This document shows positions 6,903-13,457 of a DNA stretch of 47,003 bases, piece after piece. The notes below the pieces were generated by a model. It had not been told where the DNA came from, did not search any database, and was given only the letters and a program-made list of their open reading frames with translations. The DNA lies in IMG/VR virus record IMGVR_UViG_3300025000_000166, positions 1 through 47,003 of that record; one strand, written 5' to 3'. The DNA comes from a virus. The position numbers were made by a program, and so were the translations under genes. How positions within the stretch are numbered: position 1 is the stretch's first letter; each line of letters starts with the position of its first letter.

Positions 6903-8491
6903 GACACCTCTACCGTTTCATCCTCGATCGTGTCCCAACTGCCTGAGGAGAGATCTGTTGCCAGTTCATCCTCTAGCGCGTCCTCTGCGCGTACCCCGGG
7001 AACAGACGAAGTCTGAGACTGGGGTTCGACTGCATCATGCTCAATCTGGATATCCAGCTTCGGCAGCTCGCACTCCACCAGGAATCTATTCAGGTTCGCC
7101 AGGGTAGTTTTGTTATCCCCATATATCAGGTTTTGAACGGATCTGTGAGCCACCATATCAAACAACTCTTCGACGGTGCCGGCGGAAGCCCACTTCTCGC
7201 CGTAAGCCATGCCGCTGATGATCTTACGCCACGCTGCCAGCTGAGCCCCGCCCAAAGCCTTGCTCAAAGAGATCTGTGCCTGTTCCAGTAGGTGAGCTTT
7301 GAGCTCGTTGTCAATTTTCTGCTGTTCCTTCATCTGCCGGCGCGCTTCTTTCAGATCCGCTTCCGTCACCCCATTCTCGCCAGCGGTCAACTCAACTCCC
7401 CGTTCTTTTGCTTTCAAGCATGTGCAGTGTCCGGTGGTTTTACAGCATACGATTGACACCTTAGGAAAACCTTCGACCATCGCTGTATTCCTGGCATACT
7501 CGTTGTATTGCAGTCTCAGGTTCTCACAGCGTTTTTTTATGATGTTTTTCAGCGCCACTTCATTGCCGTAACCAAATTCCGTGTGATCGCCATAATTTAC
7601 TTTATCGTCCTCCAGAACTTCAATACCGGAGATCAAACTTGCCTGTTTTAATTCGATGTATTTCCATGCACTTGTTTTATTGCGGAAACACTCACTGTCC
7701 AGGCACAGGTCTTTACCATCGCGTGTGATCAATAATTCACATCCCTTGCACACACGCAGTTTATTGCCTTCCCGGTCAAGTAATTGCTCATTGTGCTTCC
7801 ATGGCTTTTTATCCAGTGAGGTACCAACACTCTCAATGGCATCGCTGATAAATTCCTGCAGCCGTTCCTGGGTTGTGCCGTTTTCGAGTTCCTTGGCGAC
7901 CAGTTTACTCAATATCCCGTATTCACCATTCCGCCAGGCTTCATGTTTTTTCACCACTTCCGGCAGGCTCTCGTAGGTCAGCACTTCACGCGCTGCGCCC
8001 TCGGTCAAAGTCTTGCCCACCATCCTCTGGATCTCCACCGGCAGGTCCAAAAGCCGTAACTTCCCGCGCACTGCCGAATCACTCAGCCCAAACAGGTGAC
8101 CCACTTCCTCGCTCGTCTTGTGGAATTGATCGCGGTACACCAGCATTGCCCTGGCTTCCTCGATCGGCGTCAGATCCTTGCGCTCGCGGTTCTCCGCCAC
8201 GGCCGCCTCGAACATCTGCTGATCATCCATCTCCACCAGGTTGAGCGGCATCGTCTCAAAGCCCAAATTGCCGGTATCCCGGTTGAGTTTGAACGCTGCC
8301 AGGCGTGTGTGGCCGAATGCAATCTGGATCATCCCGGAACCGTCAGGGTTCAGCCTGGCACTGGGCACCTGCAGCAGCCCGCGTTCAGCGATGCTGATCG
8401 CCACACTCTTCACGTGCTCCGCGTCTTCACCATCCCGCGTTTGGAAAGGATTTGGTTGGATCCTTTCAAGTTCATAATTCTGTACGCTCAT
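6899..8491 (-). CDS. large ParB-like protein
   Basis: 530 aa from the ATG at 8491, preceded by GGAGG at 6-base spacing (an ATG at 8530 would be poorer). N-terminal ParB domain: YELERIQPNPFQTR, FGHTRLAAF (59-67) in place of GERR, then LTPIEEARAML and an HTH (EEVGHLFGLSDSAVRGKLRLL). A cysteine cluster follows (CKGCELL, CLDSECF, CC...CTC). The C-terminal tail near residues 495-505 is encoded by a dispersed GTACCCC hairpin element inserted in frame. It starts downstream of the clamp gene. Confidence 0.85.
   Translation of the reverse strand: MSVQNYELERIQPNPFQTRDGEDAEHVKSVAISIAERGLLQVPSARLNPDGSGMIQIAFGHTRLAAFKLNRDTGNLGFETMPLNLVEMDDQQMFEAAVAENRERKDLTPIEEARAMLVYRDQFHKTSEEVGHLFGLSDSAVRGKLRLLDLPVEIQRMVGKTLTEGAAREVLTYESLPEVVKKHEAWRNGEYGILSKLVAKELENGTTQERLQEFISDAIESVGTSLDKKPWKHNEQLLDREGNKLRVCKGCELLITRDGKDLCLDSECFRNKTSAWKYIELKQASLISGIEVLEDDKVNYGDHTEFGYGNEVALKNIIKKRCENLRLQYNEYARNTAMVEGFPKVSIVCCKTTGHCTCLKAKERGVELTAGENGVTEADLKEARRQMKEQQKIDNELKAHLLEQAQISLSKALGGAQLAAWRKIISGMAYGEKWASAGTVEELFDMVAHRSVQNLIYGDNKTTLANLNRFLVECELPKLDIQIEHDAVEPQSQTSSVPGVRAEDALEDELATDLSSGSWDTIEDETVEVS
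6991..7030. repeat. GTACCCC hairpin element, copy B, inside a ParB-like gene
   Basis: GTACCCCGGGAA, then CAGAC-gaa-GTCTG, then a GGGGTTC arm. Same outer arms as copies A, C and D. It lies in frame in the tail of the large ParB-like gene and encodes part of PQSQTSSVPGVRAE. Confidence 0.65.
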
Positions 8492-8522
8492 CTCAATCCT
8501 CCAATTTGAATTTTCGGTATTT

Positions 8523-9656
8523 CTACCCAAGGTGCATGGGCATCAACAACATCACCAGGCTTTCCGGGTTCTCATCCGGTCGAATCACGATCGGTGTATT
8601 ATTCTTGTTGAATCCGATGCGGATATTCTCACCAGGTATGTGAGAAACACACTCGATGAGCATGCGCTCGTTGACAGCTACCAGGAAAGGCAGTGTGAAT
8701 CCGTCCACTCTGACACATGCCGAGGGGCGAACTTGTGTTACTGCCCTCCCCACAGACTCGGCGGTCGCCGTAACCTCCAGCGAGTGCTCATCCTTGAATT
8801 CCATTCGGGTAGCACCTGAATAATCGCTGATTTTCCTGATCACGCCTGCCGGCTTCAAACTCTCCACAAGTGCTTTTTTATTGATCATGAACCAGCAGTC
8901 AACAGTCTTTGGAATGATCGCGTTCACCTGAGGGAAATTACCTTCAAGCGAATCGAACATCAACTTTTCGTGCCCGCATGTCACCAGGACGCCATAGTTG
9001 GTTTGTGTGATACTGATTTCCGCATCCCCAAACAAACTGGATATCGCTCTGAGCGCCTGGATCGACATCAAACCGCTCAGGTTTTCAATACCCTGGCTGA
9101 TTTTTGAAACCATGAATCCATCGGTGGTGGCGATAAAACCGTCAAAATAAACGCTGTTGAGTACCGGTCTCGCTGGGTCCTTGCTCGCCGCAAACATCAC
9201 CGGCCTGAGAGTAGACGCCAATCCCTTGACCACCACTGGACCGGAAACAACGCTGAAATCCTCAAGCTGGTGGTAAAACAGGAAATTGTCAGCGTCGTAG
9301 ATGGTGATGGAAAAAACTACAGATCCACTCACTGCCATAATTTCCAGTGTGCGCCTCTCAAGGTCAGAGATCAAAATAACTTGCTCTTCACCCTGCATCG
9401 ATTCCAGTATTTTTCTCAAGAGAATTATCGGCACAACGTAAGGTTCATCGATCATTACAACCGGTGCTTTTACCACCTGTGTAACCACGAATTCGCCATC
9501 AGCACACGCCAGCTCTAACCCGTCAGGGTATTTGGTCATATCAAAATCAATTCGTACCAGGTGTTTTTCCGGGTAATCACTGGTAAGTTGATCTGAATAC
9601 TTGGATAACTTTTTCAAACTCTTGATCAATTCGGTGCGGTTCAAAATTGCTTTCAC
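8523..9656 (-). CDS. dnaN: DNA polymerase III beta subunit (sliding clamp) homolog
   Basis: 377 aa, the usual clamp length. Three-domain DnaN layout: residues 1-120 with an N-terminal MKAILNRTELIKSLKKLSKY, a middle domain with VLNSVYFDGFIATTDGFMVSK (the DnaN 'P-hL-hG-..-hh-TD-h' core) and a C-terminus ending NPESLVMLLMPMHLG, matching the ...LVMPM-L end of bacterial clamps. It would encircle DNA and tether host polymerases. The start is GTG at 9656 with AGGAGG five bases upstream. It lies between the replisome organizer and ParB genes. A phage-encoded clamp without a phage polymerase implies that host polymerase loads onto it. Confidence 0.9.
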   Translation of the reverse strand: MKAILNRTELIKSLKKLSKYSDQLTSDYPEKHLVRIDFDMTKYPDGLELACADGEFVVTQVVKAPVVMIDEPYVVPIILLRKILESMQGEEQVILISDLERRTLEIMAVSGSVVFSITIYDADNFLFYHQLEDFSVVSGPVVVKGLASTLRPVMFAASKDPARPVLNSVYFDGFIATTDGFMVSKISQGIENLSGLMSIQALRAISSLFGDAEISITQTNYGVLVTCGHEKLMFDSLEGNFPQVNAIIPKTVDCWFMINKKALVESLKPAGVIRKISDYSGATRMEFKDEHSLEVTATAESVGRAVTQVRPSACVRVDGFTLPFLVAVNERMLIECVSHIPGENIRIGFNKNNTPIVIRPDENPESLVMLLMPMHLG

Positions 9657-9686
9657 TTCATCCTCCTAGCTCGTTTATTATTTTGT

Positions 9687-9700
9687 GTTTCTGTAGAAAC
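9687..9700. repeat. GTTTC-N4-GAAAC palindrome
   Basis: GTTTCTGTAGAAAC in the short gap before the clamp gene. The same palindrome with other 4-base centres occurs at 236-249 and 17249-17262, each followed by G or preceded by GT. A regulator operator is possible. Confidence 0.4.
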
Positions 9701-9717
9701 GATTGGTGTAAATCAAT

Positions 9718-10617
9718 TCACGCCGGTATTTCTTCCAGCTCCATCGCGGACACCACCGAGAGTTCCACCTCGAACCCCGCCAGTCCGCTCAGGATCCGCG
9801 TCAACATAGGACCTGCCCTTGCGAGCGCAGTATCCCTGCCATAACTGCTCACCGCCACCAGCTTGAACACACTCCCCTCGACCCCCACCATCTTCAACGG
9901 CCGTATCCAGGTATCAAAATCCGCCTTAGACATCTCAGCCTGCAATTGACCGATCGCCTCGTTCCAGATCTTCAACTGGTTCGGGCGTGATATCTTAGCC
10001 ACAGGGGATGCAGACGAGCGCTGAGCCTTCGCATTGTTGACCGGCACGGGCAACGCATCACAATCACCATCACCCTTAACATCACCATCAACATCTTCAT
10101 TACCATTACCCTTAACATCACCATTAACATCATGATTAGGTAGAGGACTTGAAAACGCTTTCAATTCATTAGGTAGAGGACTTGAAAACACTTTCAATTC
10201 ATTAGGTAGCCGATTTGAATTCCAATTGTCAGATTGGATGATCTGCCGGCCTTTTCCGTGATAGCGGAACCTGTCACACCACCCATCAGGTGCCGGATAT
10301 TTCGAATAACCCAGCCACTCAGCATCCCGCTGGTAAACCTGCCAGTTCTGGATCTGTAAATACTTCTTACCTTCCACCTCGTAGCCCAGGATGAAACCGT
10401 GCGCTTCCAGCTCCTGCAGGTCCAGCTTCACATCTTCCAGGCTGATATCTTCCAGCGGCCACACAACTGACCGGATCAGCGCAGGGTTCGCCTGGCATCT
10501 GCCCTGGTCATCCACTGTCAGGATCAGGCCGTACCACATGTCCCGCTGCCTGAAAGTGAGCTGAGAAACAGACTCGGACCGCCGAATCTTTGGATCAATA
10601 AATCGATGTGTCGCCAT
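9718..10617 (-). CDS. phage replisome organizer with DnaA domain I-like C-terminus
   Basis: 299 aa. The N-terminus (to about 125) resembles phage replication initiators with winged-helix folds (MWYGLILTVDDQGR, ELEAHGFILGYEVEGKKYLQIQNW). Residues 136-190 are a repetitive linker (LPNELKVFSSP repeated, then Gly/Asp/Asn repeats). Residues 215-292 match the DnaA N-terminal domain: IWNEAIGQLQAEMSKADFDTWIRPL. That domain binds DnaB helicase in bacteria, so this protein probably recruits host helicase to the phage origin. The DNA repeats in the linker are candidate iterons. The gene abuts the previous stop (TAGATG). Confidence 0.8.
   Translation of the reverse strand: MATHRFIDPKIRRSESVSQLTFRQRDMWYGLILTVDDQGRCQANPALIRSVVWPLEDISLEDVKLDLQELEAHGFILGYEVEGKKYLQIQNWQVYQRDAEWLGYSKYPAPDGWCDRFRYHGKGRQIIQSDNWNSNRLPNELKVFSSPLPNELKAFSSPLPNHDVNGDVKGNGNEDVDGDVKGDGDCDALPVPVNNAKAQRSSASPVAKISRPNQLKIWNEAIGQLQAEMSKADFDTWIRPLKMVGVEGSVFKLVAVSSYGRDTALARAGPMLTRILSGLAGFEVELSVVSAMELEEIPA
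10056..10225. other. putative replication origin inside the initiator gene
   Basis: Two perfect-register 33-bp direct repeats (10135-10167 and 10168-10200, one base different) plus a decayed third begin ATTAGGTAG. Each full unit holds the inverted repeat TTGAAA-N4-TTTCAA. Next to them lies an A/T-rich stretch of ACAT/CAC/CATTA-like short repeats (10056-10134). Iterons plus an easily melted run within the initiator gene is the layout of lambdoid origins. Confidence 0.6.
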
Positions 10618-10893
10618 CTACGAAACCCTTCCAAACTGCCGCAGTGACCGAAGAGGGAGCGCCCCGCCGCCCGCGCTCATTGCCGGCTGCTGAATTTCAA
10701 TGTCATACGTGCCTTCGCGCCAGTTGATCGCTGTCACAGTCCCCCGCTTCTCAATTCCAGATTCCTCATTGACTACGCGCACCAATTCCCCAACCTGCGG
10801 CATTGGCAGGTCCAAACTTCTATAAATCCCTTTTACTTCCTGGAGGATCCCGCTTGTGCGCTTCTCGATAACTGTTAAAGGTTTTTTTGCCAT
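10618..10893 (-). CDS. hypothetical protein
   Basis: 91 aa. Mid-part GELVRVVNEESG..KRGTVTAINWREGTYDIEIQ resembles a small SH3-like or beta-barrel segment. No family recognised. Immediately upstream of the replisome organizer and probably co-transcribed. Confidence 0.6.
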   Translation of the reverse strand: MAKKPLTVIEKRTSGILQEVKGIYRSLDLPMPQVGELVRVVNEESGIEKRGTVTAINWREGTYDIEIQQPAMSAGGGALPLRSLRQFGRVS

Positions 10894-10939
10894 AGGATCT
10901 AACCTTTCCGTGCAGATTTTTAGATTAAAGTAAAGAACT

Positions 10940-11362
10940 TCAACTTACAAAAGACATTTGTGGACCCCACATGCGCGCAGCTTCATTGCGCATTGCTTTT
11001 TCTTGCGCCAGCAGGTCCATCGCGAAATCATGGATCTGTACCTTCACAAATGCTTCAAACTCCGCCCAGTTCTCGCACAGCCAGTACCCGCCCTTTTTTC
11101 CGCCGGTGGAGCCTATCGGCCAGCCCTGCTTGCGTAAACCGTTGATCACTTCGCGGAAATACCTGGTATCGGTGATGGTGATTCCCTGGTTGTTCAACTC
11201 GAACAGCATCCGCTGCCCGCTGATCGCCTTCTTCCTGCCTGTGTGGAACGAGAGGATCAACAGCACGGCCTTCTCCAGGCGCTGCACATCGTCTGCCGGC
11301 ATGCTTGCCAGCCTGTATGCTTCCTGCCCGATGTTTAATGCTGTTGTGTGTTGGTGTGTCAT
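10940..11362 (-). CDS. putative winged-helix DNA-binding protein
   Basis: 140 aa. ITDTRYFREVINGLRKQGWPI, then GGKKGGYWLCENWAEFEAF, is the helix-turn-helix plus wing pattern seen in small phage regulators that read short DNA. A GGGAGG ribosome site precedes the ATG. It is the first protein gene downstream of the RNA island in the minus-strand early operon, and diverges from the tRNA promoter on the plus strand. Confidence 0.6.
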   Translation of the reverse strand: MTHQHTTALNIGQEAYRLASMPADDVQRLEKAVLLILSFHTGRKKAISGQRMLFELNNQGITITDTRYFREVINGLRKQGWPIGSTGGKKGGYWLCENWAEFEAFVKVQIHDFAMDLLAQEKAMRNEAARMWGPQMSFVS

Positions 11363-11376
11363 TCTTTCCTCCCGAG

Positions 11377-11405
11377 TTGCATTTCTTTTTCTCTCGTTGT
11401 ATAGT
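11377..11405 (+). promoter_or_regulatory. promoter for the tRNA
   Basis: TTGCAT (11377-11382), a 17-base spacer and TATAGT (11400-11405) end 9 bases before the tRNA. Good sigma-70-type spacing. Confidence 0.6.
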
Positions 11406-11414
11406 TACCTATGT

Positions 11415-11487
11415 GCCCCTGTAGCCTAATGGATAAGGTGTCGCTTTACCGAAGCGGAAGATCTCAGTTCGACCCTGAGCAGGGGCA
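11415..11487 (+). tRNA. tRNA, anticodon ACC (Gly GGU by the code) with an Arg-like body
   Basis: Complete cloverleaf: acceptor GCCCCTG/CAGGGGC, D-arm GCCT-AATGGATA-AGGT, anticodon stem TCGCT/AGCGG with loop TTACCGA, variable AAGAT, T-arm CTCAG-TTCGACC-CTGAG and discriminator A. CCA is not encoded. The anticodon at 11448-11450 is ACC, which is rare (Gly normally uses GCC). The D-loop AATGGATA and A20 are typical of tRNA-Arg. So the charging identity is unclear. It lies on the strand opposite to the surrounding genes. Confidence 0.85.
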
Positions 11488-11496
11488 CAGACCGTA

Positions 11497-11525
11497 TTGA
11501 CATCAGCAGTACAAATCGCTATAAT
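11497..11525 (+). promoter_or_regulatory. perfect consensus sigma-70 promoter
   Basis: TTGACA (11497-11502), exactly 17 bases, TATAAT (11520-11525). No protein ORF on this strand follows, so it most likely drives a short RNA. Confidence 0.8.
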
Positions 11526-11528
11526 AGG

Positions 11529-11612
11529 GTTGCTTCGGTAAAGCAACGAACTGAGGAACCTGATCTTTCTCCGTTGAGGAGGACGGCAACCGCCCCTTTG
11601 TGGGCGGTTGAA
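11529..11612 (+). ncRNA. small structured RNA complementary to the phage tRNA
   Basis: Starts about 4 bases after a perfect promoter. Folds visible: GTTGCTT-cggta-AAGCAAC (11529-11547), CTCC-gttga-GGAG, and AACCGCCC-ctttgt-GGGCGGTT (about 11588-11609), the last terminator-like but without a U-run. Three blocks are complementary to the tRNA just upstream: 13 bases of the anticodon arm, 9 of the T-arm 5' side, and about 8 (one wobble) of the variable region. The blocks are in permuted order, so it is not a simple antisense copy. Confidence 0.5.
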
Positions 11613-11648
11613 CGTTAATTGGTACTGGCTTCTAATCATCTTTCCTCC

Positions 11649-11687
11649 TGCCAGGTGGACCTTTTCGATGGTGTGATCCACCTGGCA
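11649..11687. terminator. 11-bp inverted repeat in the RNA island
   Basis: TGCCAGGTGGA (11649-11659) and TCCACCTGGCA (11677-11687) are perfectly complementary around a 17-base loop. It lies just downstream of the small RNA and may end plus-strand transcription. On the minus strand it is followed by AGGAGGAAAGATG, so it could also sit in a leader. Confidence 0.45.
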
Positions 11688-11764
11688 AATAACTACTTGA
11701 GAATGGATTTGGTTCTACTGCTTAGCGTTTGTCCGGATACGATTAATTACATCCATTCTCCAAA

Positions 11765-11906
11765 CTGGCGGCCAGGATTCGAACCTGGTAGACTTTTGCG
11801 ACTTTGCGCTGGTTAGGTTTCCAGCTGCCTCGTTCTTAAGTAGGTGCATCGTCAAGGGAGTCGTCCTTCCCACGTTAGTGATGTGTTCCCACCACATCGC
11901 CGCCAG
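11765..11906 (-). ncRNA. non-canonical tRNA-like RNA, 142 nt
   Basis: Minus strand: acceptor-like CTGGCGG (11900-11906) pairs with CCGCCAG (11765-11771), immediately next to a perfect T-arm (CCAGG-TTCGAAT-CCTGG). A D-arm-like hairpin (GATGTG/CACATC, 7-base loop) follows the 5' acceptor strand. The middle is about 90 bases instead of about 25 and has no clear anticodon arm; it contains GCTGG/CCAGC and GGGA/TCCC stems. Could be an intron-bearing or decayed tRNA, or a tRNA mimic. Confidence 0.4.
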
Positions 11907-11913
11907 TCATTGC

Positions 11914-11933
11914 AAAAAACCTCACAAGGTTTT
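11914..11933 (-). terminator. intrinsic terminator after the second tRNA-like element
   Basis: AAAACCT-TGTG-AGGTTTTTT on the minus strand, directly after the CCA of the tRNA-like element. Confidence 0.65.
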
Positions 11934-12005
11934 GGCGAGCGGCCCTGATTCGAACAGGTCTTCCGGGTAGCCTGGTTAGGGGGGATAACCAGGTACTTCC
12001 GCTCA
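11933..12005 (-). ncRNA. tRNA-like RNA lacking a D-arm, with encoded CCA
   Basis: Minus strand: TGAGCGG pairs with CCGCTCG (7 bp, one T-G), and a T-arm with loop TTCGAAT sits next to the 3' acceptor strand; CCA and a terminator follow. Between are only two linkers and one long hairpin, GTACCTGGTTA / TAACCAGGcTAC, with the loop TCCCCCC. There is no D-arm and no proper anticodon arm. The outer GTA/cTAC with a bulged C recalls the GTACCCC hairpin repeats. It looks like a tRNA mimic rather than a decoding tRNA. Confidence 0.4.
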
Positions 12006-12042
12006 TAGCGCTTTCCATCCCAAAAGTACTGTTGTCTTCGGA

Positions 12043-12104
12043 CCCGGACGGAGCCAGGGAGGATCAACTCCGTCCGGGGGCTAAACCGGCATACTCGCCG
12101 GGTT
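12043..12104. repeat. two adjacent hairpins upstream of the tRNA-like RNAs
   Basis: CCCGGACGGAG (12043-12053) / CTCCGTCCGGG (12068-12078) is a perfect 11-bp stem. AACCGGC / GCCGGgTT at 12084-12104 forms a second. Both lie between the end of the 89-aa gene and the tRNA-like folds, so they belong to the same minus-strand transcript. Confidence 0.5.
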
Positions 12105-12124
12105 CGCTCATTCGATGATCACGC

Positions 12125-12394
12125 TCATGCGAACGTGAGGATTCCCTTGATCTGGTTCACCCTGTTATCCAGCTCCACCACAGGGTTCGTGTTTGCGCCA
12201 ACTGCCTCAAGCGCCCGCAGTAGAAGGGTTAGATCTGAATTTGCTTTTGCCACAATTGCCTCAATCCCTTCTTCATCGTTTACCTCGTTCGTGCTGATCC
12301 GCTCAAGTTCTTTTTTGGTGCTGCGGATGATCTCTGCCACTCCGTCCCGTACATTCATTGCGTTATTCGGCCATTCCCGTGGTGTCGTTGCCAT
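12125..12394 (-). CDS. hypothetical helical protein
   Basis: 89 aa, almost entirely helical by composition (KKELERISTNEV, LTLLLRALEAVG, LDNRVNQIKG). No family recognised. It is the first protein gene upstream of the RNA island; 42-bp-spaced repeats lie in its leader. Confidence 0.6.
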   Translation of the reverse strand: MATTPREWPNNAMNVRDGVAEIIRSTKKELERISTNEVNDEEGIEAIVAKANSDLTLLLRALEAVGANTNPVVELDNRVNQIKGILTFA

Positions 12395-12425
12395 TTCGTT
12401 TGCTCCTCTCGAACGTCCGGATCCG

Positions 12426-12481
12426 ACCCGGATTCATCCAAAAACAAACTTTTTACAGCCTAATACCACCCGGATTCGTCC
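12426..12481. promoter_or_regulatory. paired operator-like repeats
   Basis: ACCCGGATTCATCC (12426-12439) and ACCCGGATTCGTCC (12468-12481) differ at one base and are 42 bp apart, four helical turns. GTCCGGAT(C) half-sites surround them. They lie in the leader of the 89-aa minus-strand gene, fitting a dimeric regulator such as the adjacent ribbon-helix-helix or XRE protein. Confidence 0.5.
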
Positions 12482-12550
12482 GGATGTTCATACCCTCTCA
12501 AATTACCGTACTCTGTTGTCATGAAAACCGATCGCTTCCACAACCATGAC

Positions 12551-12595
12551 CCTTGAAAAAGAAAGATCAACCATCCCAATTACCCTGGTTGATCT
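12551..12595 (-). terminator. intrinsic terminator after the ribbon-helix-helix gene
   Basis: AGATCAACC / GGTTGATCT stem on the minus strand, followed by TTTCTTTTTC. It overlaps the last codons of the gene. Confidence 0.6.
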
Positions 12596-12819
12596 GACAA
12601 CTGAATACTCGCATCCACCTTCATAACCCCATCCAGCCCCTGCACAGCCAGCATCCTCTTCCCGCCATTCCCCACAACAGCCCCATTCACTGCCGGCACC
12701 GAATCCAGAAGCCAGCGAATAACGCCAACCTTGGTGCGGTTCGTGTGGGTGGCGATCTGCATAATTCGGTCGTTTGTTTCTTTGTCAAGCCTAATTACAG
12801 GAGATTGCTTTTCATTCAT
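12580..12819 (-). CDS. putative ribbon-helix-helix regulator (Cro-like position)
   Basis: 79 aa from the ATG at 12819 (GGTGG ribosome site; a GTG at 12831 is the alternative). The N-terminal part SPVIRLDKETNDRIMQIATHTNRTKVGVIRWLLDS has the beta-helix-helix pattern of Arc/MetJ-type DNA-binding proteins. It is divergent from the XRE-like gene across a shared operator, which is the cro/cI arrangement of a lysis-lysogeny switch. Confidence 0.65.
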   Translation of the reverse strand: MNEKQSPVIRLDKETNDRIMQIATHTNRTKVGVIRWLLDSVPAVNGAVVGNGGKRMLAVQGLDGVMKVDASIQLSDQPG

Positions 12820-12839
12820 TAGTTTATCCACCGTTTTCT

Positions 12840-12892
12840 GTGCTAATTTTGTTTGCTATGTATACATTAGCACCTTTGATAACAAATGTCAA
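12840..12892 (-). promoter_or_regulatory. early promoter with overlapping operator
   Basis: On the minus strand, TTGACA (12892-12887), a 17-base spacer and TAATGT (12869-12864) form a strong promoter. A perfect 8-bp inverted repeat, GTGCTAAT (12840-12847) / ATTAGCAC (12866-12873), covers the -10 box. A dimer bound there would block the early operon. Confidence 0.75.
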
Positions 12893-12904
12893 TAGGGTAT
12901 TTCA

Positions 12905-13357
12905 ATGAATTCGAAAATTGGTTATATTTACTTTATGGATAAAGGGAGATTGGCTAATTACTTTGAAAAGAAGTATCTGCAATGGCAAATGGATCACGGC
13001 AGAATTTCCCAGGCAACTTTCGCTGAGATGTTGCGCGTTTCTCGCGGCTACCTAAATCAGCTGCTGGAAGGTAAGCGCGATTCAATGACCTACCATACCG
13101 CCCGGTATGTGGCCGATGTGCTCCACGATTACGAGATATTACAGATCCTGGGCTACGAACTTCCGACGCCGGAAGAGCGCGATCCCTTTTTCGGGTATCC
13201 CCCCGATTTTGTCAAAGCGCTCAAATCCGCGCGTGATAAAGTAGCCACCCTGGGGATTGCCGACAGTTCCCCCGAAGGTGCAGCAATATACAATTCCGAG
13301 ATCACCAAGGTCTTGAACAATCGGACCACCAGCACAGACGAGTCAGGCAACACGTAA
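12905..13357 (+). CDS. XRE-like HTH protein, probable lysogeny repressor
   Basis: 150 aa. Residues about 30-60 carry an HTH of the XRE type (ISQATFAEMLRVSRGYLNQLLEGKR). The C-terminus has no peptidase motif of LexA/CI, so control would not be by self-cleavage. It is divergent from the ribbon-helix-helix gene and starts a plus-strand lysogeny island with integrase. The start is uncertain: ATG at 12905 or at 12935 (MDKGRLANYF). Confidence 0.75.
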   Translation: MNSKIGYIYFMDKGRLANYFEKKYLQWQMDHGRISQATFAEMLRVSRGYLNQLLEGKRDSMTYHTARYVADVLHDYEILQILGYELPTPEERDPFFGYPPDFVKALKSARDKVATLGIADSSPEGAAIYNSEITKVLNNRTTSTDESGNT

Positions 13358-13457
13358 CGCAAACTTTTCATCAAAGCCCCTTTGGGTAACGGCAAATACA
13401 GTGTCATCATTATAGAACACTATTTCTACATTTGCAACTTAAAAAGAGGAGGAAATA

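Noticed and set aside
10056-10225. CRISPR array
   Set aside because: The repeats are directly adjacent without spacers and are within a coding gene.
11409-11681. Minus-strand ORF with a good AGGAGG-AAAG-ATG start (MIRSQYQLTF)
   Set aside because: It runs antisense through the structured RNA and the complete tRNA; the tRNA is clearly real, and the protein has no recognisable pattern.
11929-12005. tmRNA
   Set aside because: Although tRNA-like with CCA, it is only 73 bases and has no tag ORF or GG..TTCGAC 5' domain.
11715-12067. Two short minus-strand ORFs over the tRNA-like elements
   Set aside because: They follow T-arm and acceptor-stem sequence and have no ribosome sites.
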